64,000 nt of DNA from G965250275 sp965250275 (GCA_965250275.1 OZ252297.1:434001-498000), one strand, 5' to 3'. Positions 33,685-43,443 are shown, counted from the stretch's first letter. The notes: generated by a model not told the origin, from the sequence alone. Made by a program: numbers and translations.

Positions 33685-35025
33685 GTGTCCTGGGACAGCA
33701 AAGTGCTTTGGACCGAGGGGTTGTTTTTGCAGCCTCATCATTTCCAGCAGTCTGAACGCTACACCGAAGCATTGCTGGCGGGTTTGGCGCGCCGGGTGTT
33801 GCCCTATGCCTGGGGCGTCAGCGCATTGGAGATTGACGACGAAGTTCTCAAAGTCGGGCAATTCGCCCTGAAGTCCTGTTCGGGTCTGACGCAGGACGGC
33901 ACGGTGTTCAGAGTGCCGCAGGCGGACGATCACCCCCCTGCGCTCGAAGTGCCCGAAACCATCAAAGACTGCGTGGTCTACCTGACCGTGCCGCAGAGGC
34001 GCCAGGGCGCGTCCGAAGTGGACTTGTCCGGGGCGGAACAGTCTGCCAGCCGGTTGCGCCCTGCGGAACTCGAAGTCACCGATACGATGAGCCAGCAAAA
34101 AAAGCCGGTGACGCTGGGTGTCGGCAAGACCCGGTTGCAGTTCGCGTTGGCCGTCGACGACATGGCCGACAAGCTGATGATCCCGGTCGCCCGGATCATC
34201 GAGGTACGCCCGGACAAAGAGATCGTTCTGGATCGCGGCTTCATGCCCAGCTGTCTGGACGTGCGCGCGGCCCCTCCGCTCACAGGGTTTCTGAGCGAAC
34301 TGGAAGGTCTGCTGGCACATCGCATGCAGGCGCTGTCAGGCCGGCTGTCGGATGGCGCGGGCGTCAAAGCCGCGGGCGAAATCTCCGACTTCTTGCTGCT
34401 GATGCTGGTGAACCGGGCCATTCCGCTGTTCCGGCACTTTGCCAATGTTGAGAACCTGCATCCCGAGGCGGCCTATCGTGCCTGCGTATCCCTGGCGGGT
34501 GAGCTGGCGACCTTCATGAGCGATGAGAAGCAGCCGCCTGAGTTTCCGCCTTACACCCATGATGATCTGGCCGGGTGCTACACGCCGGTGATCCGCACCT
34601 TGCGGCAGTATCTCAGCTCGGTTCTGGAACAGACGGCGATCTCGATCCCGTTGGAAGAACGGAAGTATGGAATCAGCGTTGGTGTGATTGCCGACCGCAA
34701 ACTGCTGGGCAACGCAGGCTTCGTGCTGGCCGTGAACGCGGATATCCCGGCCGAAGATGTGCGGCGCCACTTTGCGGGGCAGGCTAAGATCGGGCCAGTG
34801 GAAGAGATTCGCCAGTTGGTGAACTCTGCGCTGCCCGGGATCACGTTGCGCCCCTTGCCGGTGGCGCCACGTCAAATCCCCTATCATGCCGGAGTTGTGT
34901 ACTTTGAGTTGGATGCGGACAGCCCGTATTGGGGTAAGATGACCACATCCGGCGGCATCGCCGTGCACGTGTCCGGACAATATCCCGGCCTGAAGATGGA
35001 ACTCTGGGCGATCCGCAACAGCTAG
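33685..35025 (+). CDS. tssK: T6SS baseplate protein TssK (VasE/ImpJ)
   Basis: This 446-aa protein has the unmistakable TssK start WTEGLFLQPHHFQQSERY and a normal length. TssK trimers connect the baseplate wedges to the TssL/TssM membrane complex. The GTG start at 33685 is supported by GGAGG 6 bases upstream. Other TssK marks are VEEIRQLVNSALPGI and YFELDADSPYW in the C-terminal domain. Confidence 0.97.
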   Translation: MSWDSKVLWTEGLFLQPHHFQQSERYTEALLAGLARRVLPYAWGVSALEIDDEVLKVGQFALKSCSGLTQDGTVFRVPQADDHPPALEVPETIKDCVVYLTVPQRRQGASEVDLSGAEQSASRLRPAELEVTDTMSQQKKPVTLGVGKTRLQFALAVDDMADKLMIPVARIIEVRPDKEIVLDRGFMPSCLDVRAAPPLTGFLSELEGLLAHRMQALSGRLSDGAGVKAAGEISDFLLLMLVNRAIPLFRHFANVENLHPEAAYRACVSLAGELATFMSDEKQPPEFPPYTHDDLAGCYTPVIRTLRQYLSSVLEQTAISIPLEERKYGISVGVIADRKLLGNAGFVLAVNADIPAEDVRRHFAGQAKIGPVEEIRQLVNSALPGITLRPLPVAPRQIPYHAGVVYFELDADSPYWGKMTTSGGIAVHVSGQYPGLKMELWAIRNS

Positions 35026-35043
35026 GGAAGAGGGCGTTAGTCG

Positions 35044-36471
35044 ATGGCTGACAATGATCCGTTTGCAGAGCCCGATGACACCGACAAAACGGTGATCAAA
35101 CCCAATCCGGGTGGACGCCGCACGTCTACGCCCCCTGTTGCACCTCCTGCTGCTGCGCCCGCACCCGCCGACGTCCCCGAGCCTGCTCCGGCAGGCGGAG
35201 CGGATGCATTTGGCGTGCCGACAACTGCATCGTCTGCCGCTTCCGCGCCGGGCGGGAAGCGTCAATCGGCTGATGCCGAGGCGCTCGTGCTCACGGGCAT
35301 GAACCAGCTCAACGCCTGTGCGGCACCGCTGTTCTCTTTGATTTCACGGATCCGGAACCGGGCCCAGCACATGGACCCTGACAAGCTGCGCGAAAGCGTG
35401 GTGTCCGAGGTCCGCGCGTTCGAGAACCGCGCGCTTCAGGCGGGCATACCGGCACAGACTGTCAAGATCGCGCGTTATGCTTTGTGTGCCACATTAGATG
35501 ACGTTGTCCTGAACACGCCATGGGGCGGGCAGTCCAGCTGGGGTCTGCAATCCATGGTCGGTACGTTTCATCGTGAGACGGTTGGTGGTGACCGGTTCTA
35601 TGACCTGCTGGCGCGTCTCGAAAAAGAACCGGCCAACAATCTCGATCTTCTTGAGTTTATCTACATGTGCCTGTCGCTCGGTTTCGAGGGGCGGTTGCGA
35701 GTCGAGCAAGGTGGATCGGACAAGCATCTGCAGATCAGGTTGGGGCTTGCCCGCATCATCCGGGCACAACGCGGCCCGGTCGAGCGCGATTTGTCACCCC
35801 ATTGGGAAGGCATCAGCAAGCCTTTTCGCGCGCTTAGCGCATGGCGGCTTGTGTGGATCGCGCTTGGCGTGACCGGCTTGTTGCTGGTGATGGAGTTTGC
35901 CGGTCTGTCCTATGCCCTATCGAACCGGACAGAAAACCTGCTGGGACAGATGTCGGTGATCGATGCGGGACCCGTGGCTGAGCTGCAGCGCCGTGCGCCA
36001 CCACCACCCCCGACGGTGGTTGAGCGCCCGCAGTTGGAAAAGGTTGTCGAGTTTCTCCAACCCGAGATCGATGAGGGACTGGTTAAGGTCTTTCAGGAAG
36101 GCAATACGCTGATCATCCGAATTGCAGGCTCGGGAATGTTCGGATCGGGATCCGACCAGTTGGAAGAGGCGTTTGTCGCACCAATTGAGCGCGTCGCGCG
36201 GTCTTTGAACGATGAACCCGGAAAACTGATTATTGCGGGGCATTCAGACAATGTTCCCATCCGATCTTCGCGGTTTCCGTCGAACATGCACTTGTCTTTG
36301 GCGCGTGCAAAATCCGTGATGGCGAAGATTGCCGAAACGTTGGAAGACCCCAGTCGCTTGAGTGCTGAGGGTCGCGCGGATCACGAACCTATTGCCGACA
36401 ACGCCACTCGCGAAGGCCGGGCCGAGAACCGCCGGATCGAAGTGCTGCTGGTACAGGAGCAAGAGACATGA
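35044..36471 (+). CDS. tssL: T6SS membrane protein TssL (DotU/IcmH) with C-terminal OmpA domain
   Basis: This 475-aa protein has a Pro/Ala-rich cytosolic start, a DotU domain (about 75-260) with NPWGG-like NTPWGGQSSWG, one membrane helix (about 270-295, LVWIALGVTGLLLVMEF), and a periplasmic OmpA-like domain (about 345-470; AGHSDNVPIRSSRFPSNMHL). The OmpA part binds peptidoglycan directly. This can substitute for separate TagL-type anchoring and fits a T6SS with no TssJ. The stop overlaps the tssM start (ATGA). Confidence 0.96.
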   Translation: MADNDPFAEPDDTDKTVIKPNPGGRRTSTPPVAPPAAAPAPADVPEPAPAGGADAFGVPTTASSAASAPGGKRQSADAEALVLTGMNQLNACAAPLFSLISRIRNRAQHMDPDKLRESVVSEVRAFENRALQAGIPAQTVKIARYALCATLDDVVLNTPWGGQSSWGLQSMVGTFHRETVGGDRFYDLLARLEKEPANNLDLLEFIYMCLSLGFEGRLRVEQGGSDKHLQIRLGLARIIRAQRGPVERDLSPHWEGISKPFRALSAWRLVWIALGVTGLLLVMEFAGLSYALSNRTENLLGQMSVIDAGPVAELQRRAPPPPPTVVERPQLEKVVEFLQPEIDEGLVKVFQEGNTLIIRIAGSGMFGSGSDQLEEAFVAPIERVARSLNDEPGKLIIAGHSDNVPIRSSRFPSNMHLSLARAKSVMAKIAETLEDPSRLSAEGRADHEPIADNATREGRAENRRIEVLLVQEQET

Positions 36472-39400
36472 TTGTCAGCAGATTCCTGAGATGGTTTCGC
36501 TCCATCTATTTCACGCTTTTCTTTGTGGCGACCGTTCTGGCCGCCTGCCTGTTCTATTTCGGGCCACTGATCGGCAACGACGACTGGCGCCCGTTTGGCA
36601 GTTTGGCGCGCCGGTTGTGGATCGGCGGCGCGATCTATCTGTTCTTCTTCGCGATTGCGATGACGATCTTCTTTGTCCGCCGCCGCCGTAACCGCGACAT
36701 GACCGAAGAGATCGCCGAGGCCGTTGATCCCAGCGATGAAATGGTCGGCACCGAAGTGGCCGAGCTGCGCGGAAAACTGAAAAAGGCGATGTCGGAGCTT
36801 CGCAAGTCCAAGAACGGGCGCAAGCATCTGAACGAACTGCCATGGTATGTGATGATCGGCCCGCCTGGTGCGGGTAAAACCACGGCCATCGTCAACTCCG
36901 GGCTTCAGTTCCCGCTCGCCGACGAGTTGGGCAAATCCGCCATTGGCGGGGTCGGCGGCACGCGCAATTGCGACTGGTGGTTCACCAACAACGCGGTGCT
37001 GATCGACACTGCTGGACGCTACACCACGCAAGAGAGCGATGCCGAAGTGGACAATGCCGCATGGCTTGGATTCCTTGGTCTGCTGAAAAAGTATCGCAAG
37101 CGCCAGCCGATCAATGGCGCGATCGTTGCCATCAGCCTCAGCGATCTGCTTTTGCAGGACGAGCTTACTCAGAAAGAACATGCCAAGGCAGTGCGCCGCA
37201 GACTGGAAGAGTTGCGCGAAAAGCTGGGTGTGCGGTTCCCGGTTTATGTGCTCTTCACCAAAGCCGATCTCATCGCGGGGTTCACAGAATTCTATGACAA
37301 CCTCGGCAAGGAAGACCGCGAGCAGGTCTGGGGTTTCACGCTGCCTCTGGACAAATCCAAGTCGGAACAGTCGCCCGTTGCTGCGTTTGACGAAGAGTTT
37401 GCCGCGCTTCTGGGTCAGCTGAATGCGCAATCCCTGGAACGGATGCAGACCGAAACGGATCCGCAGCGTCGGTCGATGATTGCCGGTTTTCCGCTGCAGG
37501 TCGCTTCGATGCGCCGGGTCGCCCGCGATTTCCTGACTGAGGTGTTCCAGGACAATCGCTATCAGCATCGCCATATGTTGCGGGGTGTCTACCTGACATC
37601 CGGTACGCAGGAAGGCACCCCGATTGACCGGCTCATGTTGGGCATGGCCCGTACGTTCGGGATTGGGCGTCAGGCCATCGGGACCGGTCAAGGCAGTGGG
37701 CGGTCGTTCTTCCTGACCCGTCTTTTCGAGGAAGTGATGTTCCCAGAGGCGGGTCTGGTGAGTGCCGATGACAAGGTCGAGCGCCGATACCGGATCACCA
37801 AATGGGCCTCTGTAGCCGCAACCGTTCTTGTCGCTATTGGGAGCGGCGCGCTGTTGGTGCGCAGCTTTCTGGGCAACAGCGACATGATTGCAGAGGCGCA
37901 AGAGCATGTCGGTGCTTACCAAGCTGCCGCCGCGACACTGCCGCCAAGCCCCGTGGGTGACACTGACCTGCCGCCGGTTGTGGAAGCGCTGAACAATCTG
38001 CGCGACATGCCCGCCAATCCGGCCCTGACCGACCCCGAGCCTGAGCGCCGCTTGCGCTATGGCCTGTATCAGGGTGAGGTGATTGGCACTCAGGCTGAGC
38101 AAACCTATCGTGCTGCGCTGAACCAGCGGTTTCTGCCTCGTCTCCTGTTGCGCCTCGAAGAGCAGATCAGCGCCAACATGAACAATCCCGATGTGCTCTA
38201 CGAAGCTCTGAAGATCTACCTGATGCTGGGGCTCGAGGGACCAATGAATGCCGATCTGGTCAAGGAGTGGATGACGCTCGATTGGTCGGTGTCCTATCCG
38301 GGTCCATCGCGCGAACCGCTCCGCAACGATCTGCAGGATCACCTTGAGGCGATGCTCAGCCAGCCCATGCAGAAGATTGCGCTAAACGGGCCATTGGTGG
38401 ATCAGGTGCAGGGGCTGCTGTCCGAAATGCCTTTGGCGCAGCGGGTCTATAACGGCATCATCGCCAGTCCCGCCGCAACGGCCCTTCCGAAGTGGCGCAT
38501 CACAGAAGCGGGCGGTCCTGCTGTTACGCGGGTGCTTGTGCGGTCGTCGGGCAAACCCTTGAACGAAGGTGTCGAGGGGATCTTTACCTACAATGGCTTC
38601 AACACGGTGTTTCTGGGTGAGGCGCTAGGTGTTGCCAAACGCATTCAGCGCGACAGCTGGGTGCTGGGACCGCGTGGTGAGGCAGAGCAGAGCGAAGGTG
38701 CGCTTGCGGCATTGAGCCGGGACGTTCTGGACCTCTACTACAACGACTTCATTGCGCGCTATGACGGTATTCTGGGTGACATCGACATCATTCCGATGGA
38801 GAGCCTGAGCCACGCCGTCGAAGTGACAAATGTTCTGTCGGGTCCGACCTCCCCGATCGTGAACATCCTGGAAGAGATCTCCAAGGAAACCAAACTCACC
38901 GAAGACCGTACGGTTCTGGCCAGTGGGGAGCTGAATGAAAGCCTGGGACAGGCGGCCAGTCTGGAACTGCAGTCCACGGTGAGCGTTCAGGCGCAGATGT
39001 TACTGGAGGCGCTGGCGCGCACGGCAACCGCGACGGGTGGCCCGCCACCAAAGCCTCCGGGCAGCTATGTCGAAGAGCGGTTTGACTGGTTGCATCAATT
39101 GGTGGAGCGCCCCGAAGGTCAGCCTTCTCAGCTGGATGATCTGATGGCGACGCTGACCGAGGTGTACCAGGAGCTGAACAAGATGTCGTTCAGTGGTGTG
39201 GCCACGGGTTCGGACGGCGGCTTTGCGATCCAGAGATTCCAGGAACAGGCCGCGCGTATCCCCGGCCCACTGGAGCGCTGGTCCACGCAGATCACAACCG
39301 GGTCTTCGGGTATCACCGCAGATGGCACTCGCGCGTCGATCAATGCCAAATGGCAGGCAAACGTTCTGCCATTCTGCGAGCAGGCCTTGGAGAACCGATA

Positions 39401-40034
39401 CCCGTTCAACCGCCGGGCCAAGGCCGATGTGGCGATGGCCGATTTCCAGAAGCTCTTTGCGCCGGGTGGATTGATCGACTCCTTCTTCAACGAAAACCTC
39501 ATCAAGTATGTGGACACCCGCACGCGGCCTTGGTCGTGGAAAAAGGTGAACGATGTCGATTTGGGGATCTCGCCGTCGGTGCTGGTGCAGATGCAATACG
39601 CCGCTGAGATCAAGGAAGCCTTCTTTGGTGGCGGCAGCGCGCCCGCGATCCAGTTCCAGATCATGCCCGAGGCGCTCGATCCCAAGGCAAAATCGGTTGT
39701 CCTGCAGATCGACGGTCAGGATGTGCAGTTCGCCCATCGTGGCGGGCAGCCCAATCCGGTGGCCGTAACGTGGCCGGGTGGTGTGGGTCTTGCGCGGGTG
39801 AGTTTTGAACCGGATCGCAAGAACATCGAAAGCATCATGCAGCGGGACGGCCCTTGGGCCTGGTTCCGGCTGCTGGACGCGGCAGAGGTTCGGCGCACAA
39901 ATGTTTCCGACCGGAAGAAGGTCATTTTCAACGTTGGCGGGCGGATCGCCATTTTCCAGTTGCAGTCAGGTTCGGTGATCAACCCCTTCGCGCTGCCCGC
40001 GCTGGCAAAATTCAGCTGCCCCAAATCGTTCTGA
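36468..40034 (+). CDS. tssM: T6SS membrane protein TssM (IcmF)
   Basis: The 1188-aa product is of full TssM length. Two N-terminal helices (about 13-32 and 46-66) and a third (about 446-466) place a cytosolic NTPase-like domain between them, with an intact Walker A GPPGAGKTT (about residue 131), and a large periplasmic region after it. The C-terminal part has PWAWFRLLDAAEV as in the IcmF C-terminal domain. TssM spans the inner membrane and reaches the outer membrane, normally through TssJ, which is not found here. Its stop overlaps tagF (TGATG). Confidence 0.97.
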   Translation: MIVSRFLRWFRSIYFTLFFVATVLAACLFYFGPLIGNDDWRPFGSLARRLWIGGAIYLFFFAIAMTIFFVRRRRNRDMTEEIAEAVDPSDEMVGTEVAELRGKLKKAMSELRKSKNGRKHLNELPWYVMIGPPGAGKTTAIVNSGLQFPLADELGKSAIGGVGGTRNCDWWFTNNAVLIDTAGRYTTQESDAEVDNAAWLGFLGLLKKYRKRQPINGAIVAISLSDLLLQDELTQKEHAKAVRRRLEELREKLGVRFPVYVLFTKADLIAGFTEFYDNLGKEDREQVWGFTLPLDKSKSEQSPVAAFDEEFAALLGQLNAQSLERMQTETDPQRRSMIAGFPLQVASMRRVARDFLTEVFQDNRYQHRHMLRGVYLTSGTQEGTPIDRLMLGMARTFGIGRQAIGTGQGSGRSFFLTRLFEEVMFPEAGLVSADDKVERRYRITKWASVAATVLVAIGSGALLVRSFLGNSDMIAEAQEHVGAYQAAAATLPPSPVGDTDLPPVVEALNNLRDMPANPALTDPEPERRLRYGLYQGEVIGTQAEQTYRAALNQRFLPRLLLRLEEQISANMNNPDVLYEALKIYLMLGLEGPMNADLVKEWMTLDWSVSYPGPSREPLRNDLQDHLEAMLSQPMQKIALNGPLVDQVQGLLSEMPLAQRVYNGIIASPAATALPKWRITEAGGPAVTRVLVRSSGKPLNEGVEGIFTYNGFNTVFLGEALGVAKRIQRDSWVLGPRGEAEQSEGALAALSRDVLDLYYNDFIARYDGILGDIDIIPMESLSHAVEVTNVLSGPTSPIVNILEEISKETKLTEDRTVLASGELNESLGQAASLELQSTVSVQAQMLLEALARTATATGGPPPKPPGSYVEERFDWLHQLVERPEGQPSQLDDLMATLTEVYQELNKMSFSGVATGSDGGFAIQRFQEQAARIPGPLERWSTQITTGSSGITADGTRASINAKWQANVLPFCEQALENRYPFNRRAKADVAMADFQKLFAPGGLIDSFFNENLIKYVDTRTRPWSWKKVNDVDLGISPSVLVQMQYAAEIKEAFFGGGSAPAIQFQIMPEALDPKAKSVVLQIDGQDVQFAHRGGQPNPVAVTWPGGVGLARVSFEPDRKNIESIMQRDGPWAWFRLLDAAEVRRTNVSDRKKVIFNVGGRIAIFQLQSGSVINPFALPALAKFSCPKSF

Positions 40035-40717
40035 TGACGACCGGATTCGGCGCGTTTGGAAAGATGCCCTCGGTGGGGGATTTCTTTCGGTTGAATGCGC
40101 CGTCCGGGTTTGTTCAGGTCTGGGACGACTGGGTCCAGAAGTGTCTGGTCTCGGGGGCTCAAACACTGGGCCAAGCCTGGGACGCGCATTTCATGTCAGC
40201 GCCGATCTGGCGATTTTGTCTGTCTCCGGGTTTGGCAGGACCCCAAACAATGATTGGGGTCCTGATGCCTTCGGTGGACCGTGTGGGGCGGCGGTTTCCG
40301 CTGACCCTTATGTCGCCACTGGAAACCCAAGGTTCCGCGCTCCTGACCCATTTCCGCGAAGAGCGTTTGTTCGCGCAGGCCGAGGACCTGGCGCTCTCAG
40401 CGCTTGAAGACGACATGACACGTGAACGTCTCGCCGAAGAACTGGCCGGCTTGCCCGCACCGGGCAATGGCGCCGCCAGTGCGTTGCGTGGCTTTGGCAC
40501 GACGGTTGTTCTGACACCGAACCCGCCTTCGGTCAGCGCGGTTCCAGATCTGGCGGCGGGTTTGCTGAACGGTCAATTTCGCCATCCGAGCGTGTGGAGC
40601 ACGGAAATTGATAGCGTTCCCCGCCTTATGATTTGCGAAGGTTTACCGGCAGGCCCGGACATGCAAGGTTTGTTTGACCTTAACGCCGCAACATGGACCG
40701 AGGCCCGGCCCTTATGA
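40034..40717 (+). CDS. tagF: T6SS regulator TagF (ImpM)
   Basis: This 227-aa protein has the TagF/ImpM start FGAFGKMPSVGDFFRLN and FVQVWDDWVQKCL. ATG 40034 overlaps the tssM stop. TagF represses T6SS post-translationally, often by holding Fha, and in some species it is fused to PppA; here the two genes overlap (ATGA) rather than being fused, consistent with joint control of firing. Confidence 0.95.
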   Translation: MTTGFGAFGKMPSVGDFFRLNAPSGFVQVWDDWVQKCLVSGAQTLGQAWDAHFMSAPIWRFCLSPGLAGPQTMIGVLMPSVDRVGRRFPLTLMSPLETQGSALLTHFREERLFAQAEDLALSALEDDMTRERLAEELAGLPAPGNGAASALRGFGTTVVLTPNPPSVSAVPDLAAGLLNGQFRHPSVWSTEIDSVPRLMICEGLPAGPDMQGLFDLNAATWTEARPL

Positions 40718-41436
40718 CTTCCAGCCATCAGGTACGCTACAGCGCCTCCAGCCACGTTGGTCTGAAACGCAAGGTCAATGAAGATTCCGTTCTCGCTTTG
40801 CCTGAGCAGGACATCTGGGTGGTCTCCGATGGCATGGGGGGGCATGAGGCCGGTGACTATGCCAGCCGGCTTATCACGGATCTGATCGCAACGATTCCAG
40901 AGGGGCTAGAGCCCTCGGAACGAATGCAGGCGCTGCGCAGAGCCATCCAGCATGCCCACGATCTGATCCGAAAGGAGGCTGATGCGCGCGGCGTCTCCGT
41001 GATCGGGGCAACCGTTGTCAGCCTGATGCTCGCCAATGGCCATTTTGCCGGGATCTGGGCCGGTGACAGCCGGTTGTACCGTTTGCGGGACAATGCGATT
41101 CAGATGCTCACGACCGACCATTCCTTTGTCGCCGGACTGGTCGAAGCCGGCCAGATGACTTGGGATGAAGCCGAGCACCATCCGCAGTCGAATGCGATCA
41201 CACGCGCCGTCGGCGTCGGGGACGTGCTCGAGCTCGACAAGGTCCGCGGCGACGTTCAGCGCGGTGATCGCTTTCTGCTCTGCTCCGACGGGCTGACCAA
41301 ATACGCCACGTTCGGGATGCTTGAGAAAGTGCTCAGGGAAGCGCCGATTGAAACAGTGGTTGACCGTTTGATTCAAATCGCTCTTGCAGGCGGTGGGGCG
41401 GACAACATTACGGTGGTGGTGGTGGACGTTCTCTGA
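40714..41436 (+). CDS. pppA: T6SS PP2C-type Ser/Thr phosphatase PppA
   Basis: This 240-aa PPM/PP2C phosphatase has metal-binding motifs VVSDGMGGHEAGDYAS, AGDSRLYRL, LCSDGLTKYA and a final GADNITVVVVDV. ATG 40714 overlaps the tagF stop; an ATG at 40693 inside tagF would add seven residues. In T6SS control PppA removes phosphate placed by PpkA on Fha or related targets. No PpkA-type kinase is encoded in this cluster, so the opposing kinase must lie elsewhere or be absent. The gene converges with gmd 18 bases on. Confidence 0.95.
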   Translation: MTSSHQVRYSASSHVGLKRKVNEDSVLALPEQDIWVVSDGMGGHEAGDYASRLITDLIATIPEGLEPSERMQALRRAIQHAHDLIRKEADARGVSVIGATVVSLMLANGHFAGIWAGDSRLYRLRDNAIQMLTTDHSFVAGLVEAGQMTWDEAEHHPQSNAITRAVGVGDVLELDKVRGDVQRGDRFLLCSDGLTKYATFGMLEKVLREAPIETVVDRLIQIALAGGGADNITVVVVDVL

Positions 41437-41454
41437 GCGCCCACCTTGAACGTT

Positions 41455-42591
41455 TCAGTTCTCCAAACTCACCGGCAGTTCCAGACCATGCGTTTTCAGA
41501 AGTGCGTGGCGTTGCGCCGAGCGCAGATCCTCAACCACCATTTCGGTACACATTTCCCGCGCCGTGATCTGAGGCTCCCAGCCCAGCTTGGCCTTTGCTT
41601 TGGCAGGGTTACCCAAAAGTGTATCCACTTCTGCGGGCCGGAAATAGCGCGGGTCGATCCGCACGATGATATCCCCGACTTTCACCGCCTGAGCGTGGTT
41701 TCCGGTTACGGCGGTGACCGTGCCGATCTCTTCCACGCCTTCTCCGCTGAACTCGATCGTGACGCCAAGATCAGAAGCCGCCCAGCTGATGAATTCCCGA
41801 ACCGAGTACTGCTTGCCCGTCGCGATGACGAAGTCGTCTGGCTCGTCCTGTTGGAGCATCATCCACTGCATGCGCACGTAGTCCTTGGCGTGCCCCCAAT
41901 CGCGCAGAGAGTCGATATTGCCCATGTAGAGGCAGTCCTCGAGGCCAAGTGCGATGTTCGCGAGCCCGCGGGTGATCTTGCGGGTTACAAAAGTTTCGCC
42001 GCGGCGGGGGCTTTCATGATTGAAGAGGATGCCGTTGCAGGCATACATCCCGTAGGCTTCGCGATAGTTCACGGTGATCCAATAGGCGTAGAGCTTGGCC
42101 ACCGCGTAGGGCGACCGGGGATGGAACGGTGTAGTCTCCGTCTGCGGTATCTCCTGAACCAGCCCATAGAGCTCTGACGTCGAAGCCTGGTAGAAGCGGC
42201 AGGTGTCTTCCATACCCAGAAACCGGATGGCCTCCAGCAGACGCAGCGCGCCATTCGCATCCACATCCGCAGTGTATTCCGGAGACTCAAAACTCACGGC
42301 GACATGGGACTGAGCGCCCAGGTTGTAGACCTCATCCGGTCTGACCTCTTGCAGAATGCGGGTCAGATTGGATGTGTCGGTGAGATCACCATAGTGGAGC
42401 TTGAAATTGCCGTTGTTTGAATGCGGGTCTTCATAAATGTGATCGACACGCGCGGTGTTAAAAAGAGAGGCGCGCCGCTTGATGCCATGAACCTCGTACC
42501 CTTTCTCCAAAAGGAACTCGGCCAGGTACGAGCCGTCTTGTCCGGTTATGCCGGTGATCAGTGCTGTCTTGGTCAATCGTAACATCTCCAT
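41455..42591 (-). CDS. gmd: GDP-mannose 4,6-dehydratase
   Basis: This 378-aa SDR-family enzyme converts GDP-D-mannose to GDP-4-keto-6-deoxymannose, precursor of GDP-fucose, rhamnose or perosamine in surface glycans. The NADP motif GITGQDGSYLAE, the active-site region YQASTSELYG and the YAVAK catalytic pair are present, with NHESPRRGETFVTRKITR typical of Gmd. ATG 42591 is the longest start. A TTG at 42576 (giving the usual MTKTALITG start) has GGAG 9 bases upstream and may be the real one. No fucose synthase, reductase or aminotransferase lies beside it, so the final sugar is undetermined. Confidence 0.96.
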   Translation of the reverse strand: MEMLRLTKTALITGITGQDGSYLAEFLLEKGYEVHGIKRRASLFNTARVDHIYEDPHSNNGNFKLHYGDLTDTSNLTRILQEVRPDEVYNLGAQSHVAVSFESPEYTADVDANGALRLLEAIRFLGMEDTCRFYQASTSELYGLVQEIPQTETTPFHPRSPYAVAKLYAYWITVNYREAYGMYACNGILFNHESPRRGETFVTRKITRGLANIALGLEDCLYMGNIDSLRDWGHAKDYVRMQWMMLQQDEPDDFVIATGKQYSVREFISWAASDLGVTIEFSGEGVEEIGTVTAVTGNHAQAVKVGDIIVRIDPRYFRPAEVDTLLGNPAKAKAKLGWEPQITAREMCTEMVVEDLRSAQRHALLKTHGLELPVSLEN

Positions 42592-42614
42592 TCGAACCAG
42601 ATGTCCGAACTAAA

Positions 42615-42636
42615 ATGCAGTGCCCGAACACTGCAT
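42615..42636. promoter_or_regulatory. Perfect inverted repeat upstream of gmd
   Basis: ATGCAGTG (42615-42622) and CACTGCAT (42629-42636) form an exact 8-bp dyad around a 6-base spacer, 24-45 bases upstream of the gmd ATG. It could be an operator or an mRNA leader hairpin. Confidence 0.4.
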
Positions 42637-42750
42637 CCTATTGCTCTAAATCGACCAGAATTTCCAGTGTGTTGGCCAGATTTGCAGTTGAGCGGCGCAA
42701 TTCTGCATCCATAGCCTAGAGAGTGGGACCCGCGTTCCTTCCGTTCGTCA

Positions 42751-43242
42751 TCAACAGGCACGAATGCCCATTCGAATGATTTCGGCCCCTTTTATCCGAT
42801 GCAGAGGCATCAGGCGGTGGCGTCCTTCCGCGATGTACCAGGATTTCAACTCTGCCGGGTAGTAATGTGCAATAACCCTTGAAACATAGTCAAAGTCTTC
42901 TGGGGGCATGCGCTTGCCAGCACGTGTTGGCCCGTGAAATCCAAAGGTTGTTTTTGGGGAAATGCAGACCTGTGGCAGACCCAACAGCATCGTACAGGTC
43001 GAGAAACACACGCGCCCCCGAATTTCGACCGGCCGCCCCGAGGAGCGCAGCTCGCGCAGCTGGCGGAGCCGGTCAAGAACCATGCCACCTCTGTCATTGC
43101 CGACAATGAGAGGTGGATTTGCACCGTTCGCCACCGCGCCCTGAGGCAAGGTTGCCAACACAATCAGCAATGCCGAGAGCACTATGGCACAGGAGGCACG
43201 CCCAAGAAGCGTGCGGCGCGAAGCGTAAGGAAAAATCCGCAT
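42751..43242 (-). CDS. Exported ClpP/COG3904-like protein
   Basis: This 163-aa protein has an N-terminal signal or anchor segment (about residues 18-39, CAIVLSALLIVLATL). The mature part resembles the ClpP-fold periplasmic proteins of COG3904: VEIRGRVCFSTCTMLLGLP, with a Ser in the position of the family's nucleophile (FST), then PKTTFGFHGP. It is short for a serine protease and lacks a clear catalytic His/Asp set, so activity is doubtful. It lies between gmd and the polysaccharide export genes. Function unknown. Confidence 0.7.
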   Translation of the reverse strand: MRIFPYASRRTLLGRASCAIVLSALLIVLATLPQGAVANGANPPLIVGNDRGGMVLDRLRQLRELRSSGRPVEIRGRVCFSTCTMLLGLPQVCISPKTTFGFHGPTRAGKRMPPEDFDYVSRVIAHYYPAELKSWYIAEGRHRLMPLHRIKGAEIIRMGIRAC

Positions 43243-43389
43243 TCAGTCGTCCCATCGTTTGGCGGCAACCCGAAGCATCGGACTGCAAGCGCCTCTTCAG
43301 ATGGGAGTCAGCATGTCGGTCTTGAGTTAATGAAATGTTGCGGAACGCGCTGTTGATCGCGCGCGTTTTCCTCAACTTGAAATGAGAAA

Positions 43390-43409
43390 GCCCCCGCAGG
43401 TGCGAGGGC
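43390..43409 (-). terminator. Intrinsic terminator of the yjbE-like gene
   Basis: On the minus strand GCCCTCGC and GCGGGGGC form an 8-bp stem with one mismatch and a 4-base loop, 34 bases after the yjbE-like stop, followed by CTTTCTCATTT. The T-rich tail and position support transcription termination in the minus direction. Confidence 0.65.
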
Positions 43410-43443
43410 CTCAGTGGTCGCGTATCGCTTTTTGGAAGCGGGT

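Noticed and set aside
36381..38342. Long minus-strand frames opposite tssM (also 21389-22996 opposite clpV, 3535-4668 opposite the caspase gene)
   Set aside because: They are typical high-GC antisense shadows of strongly recognised genes. Composition (His/Arg/Gln-rich) and lack of ribosome sites argue against coding.
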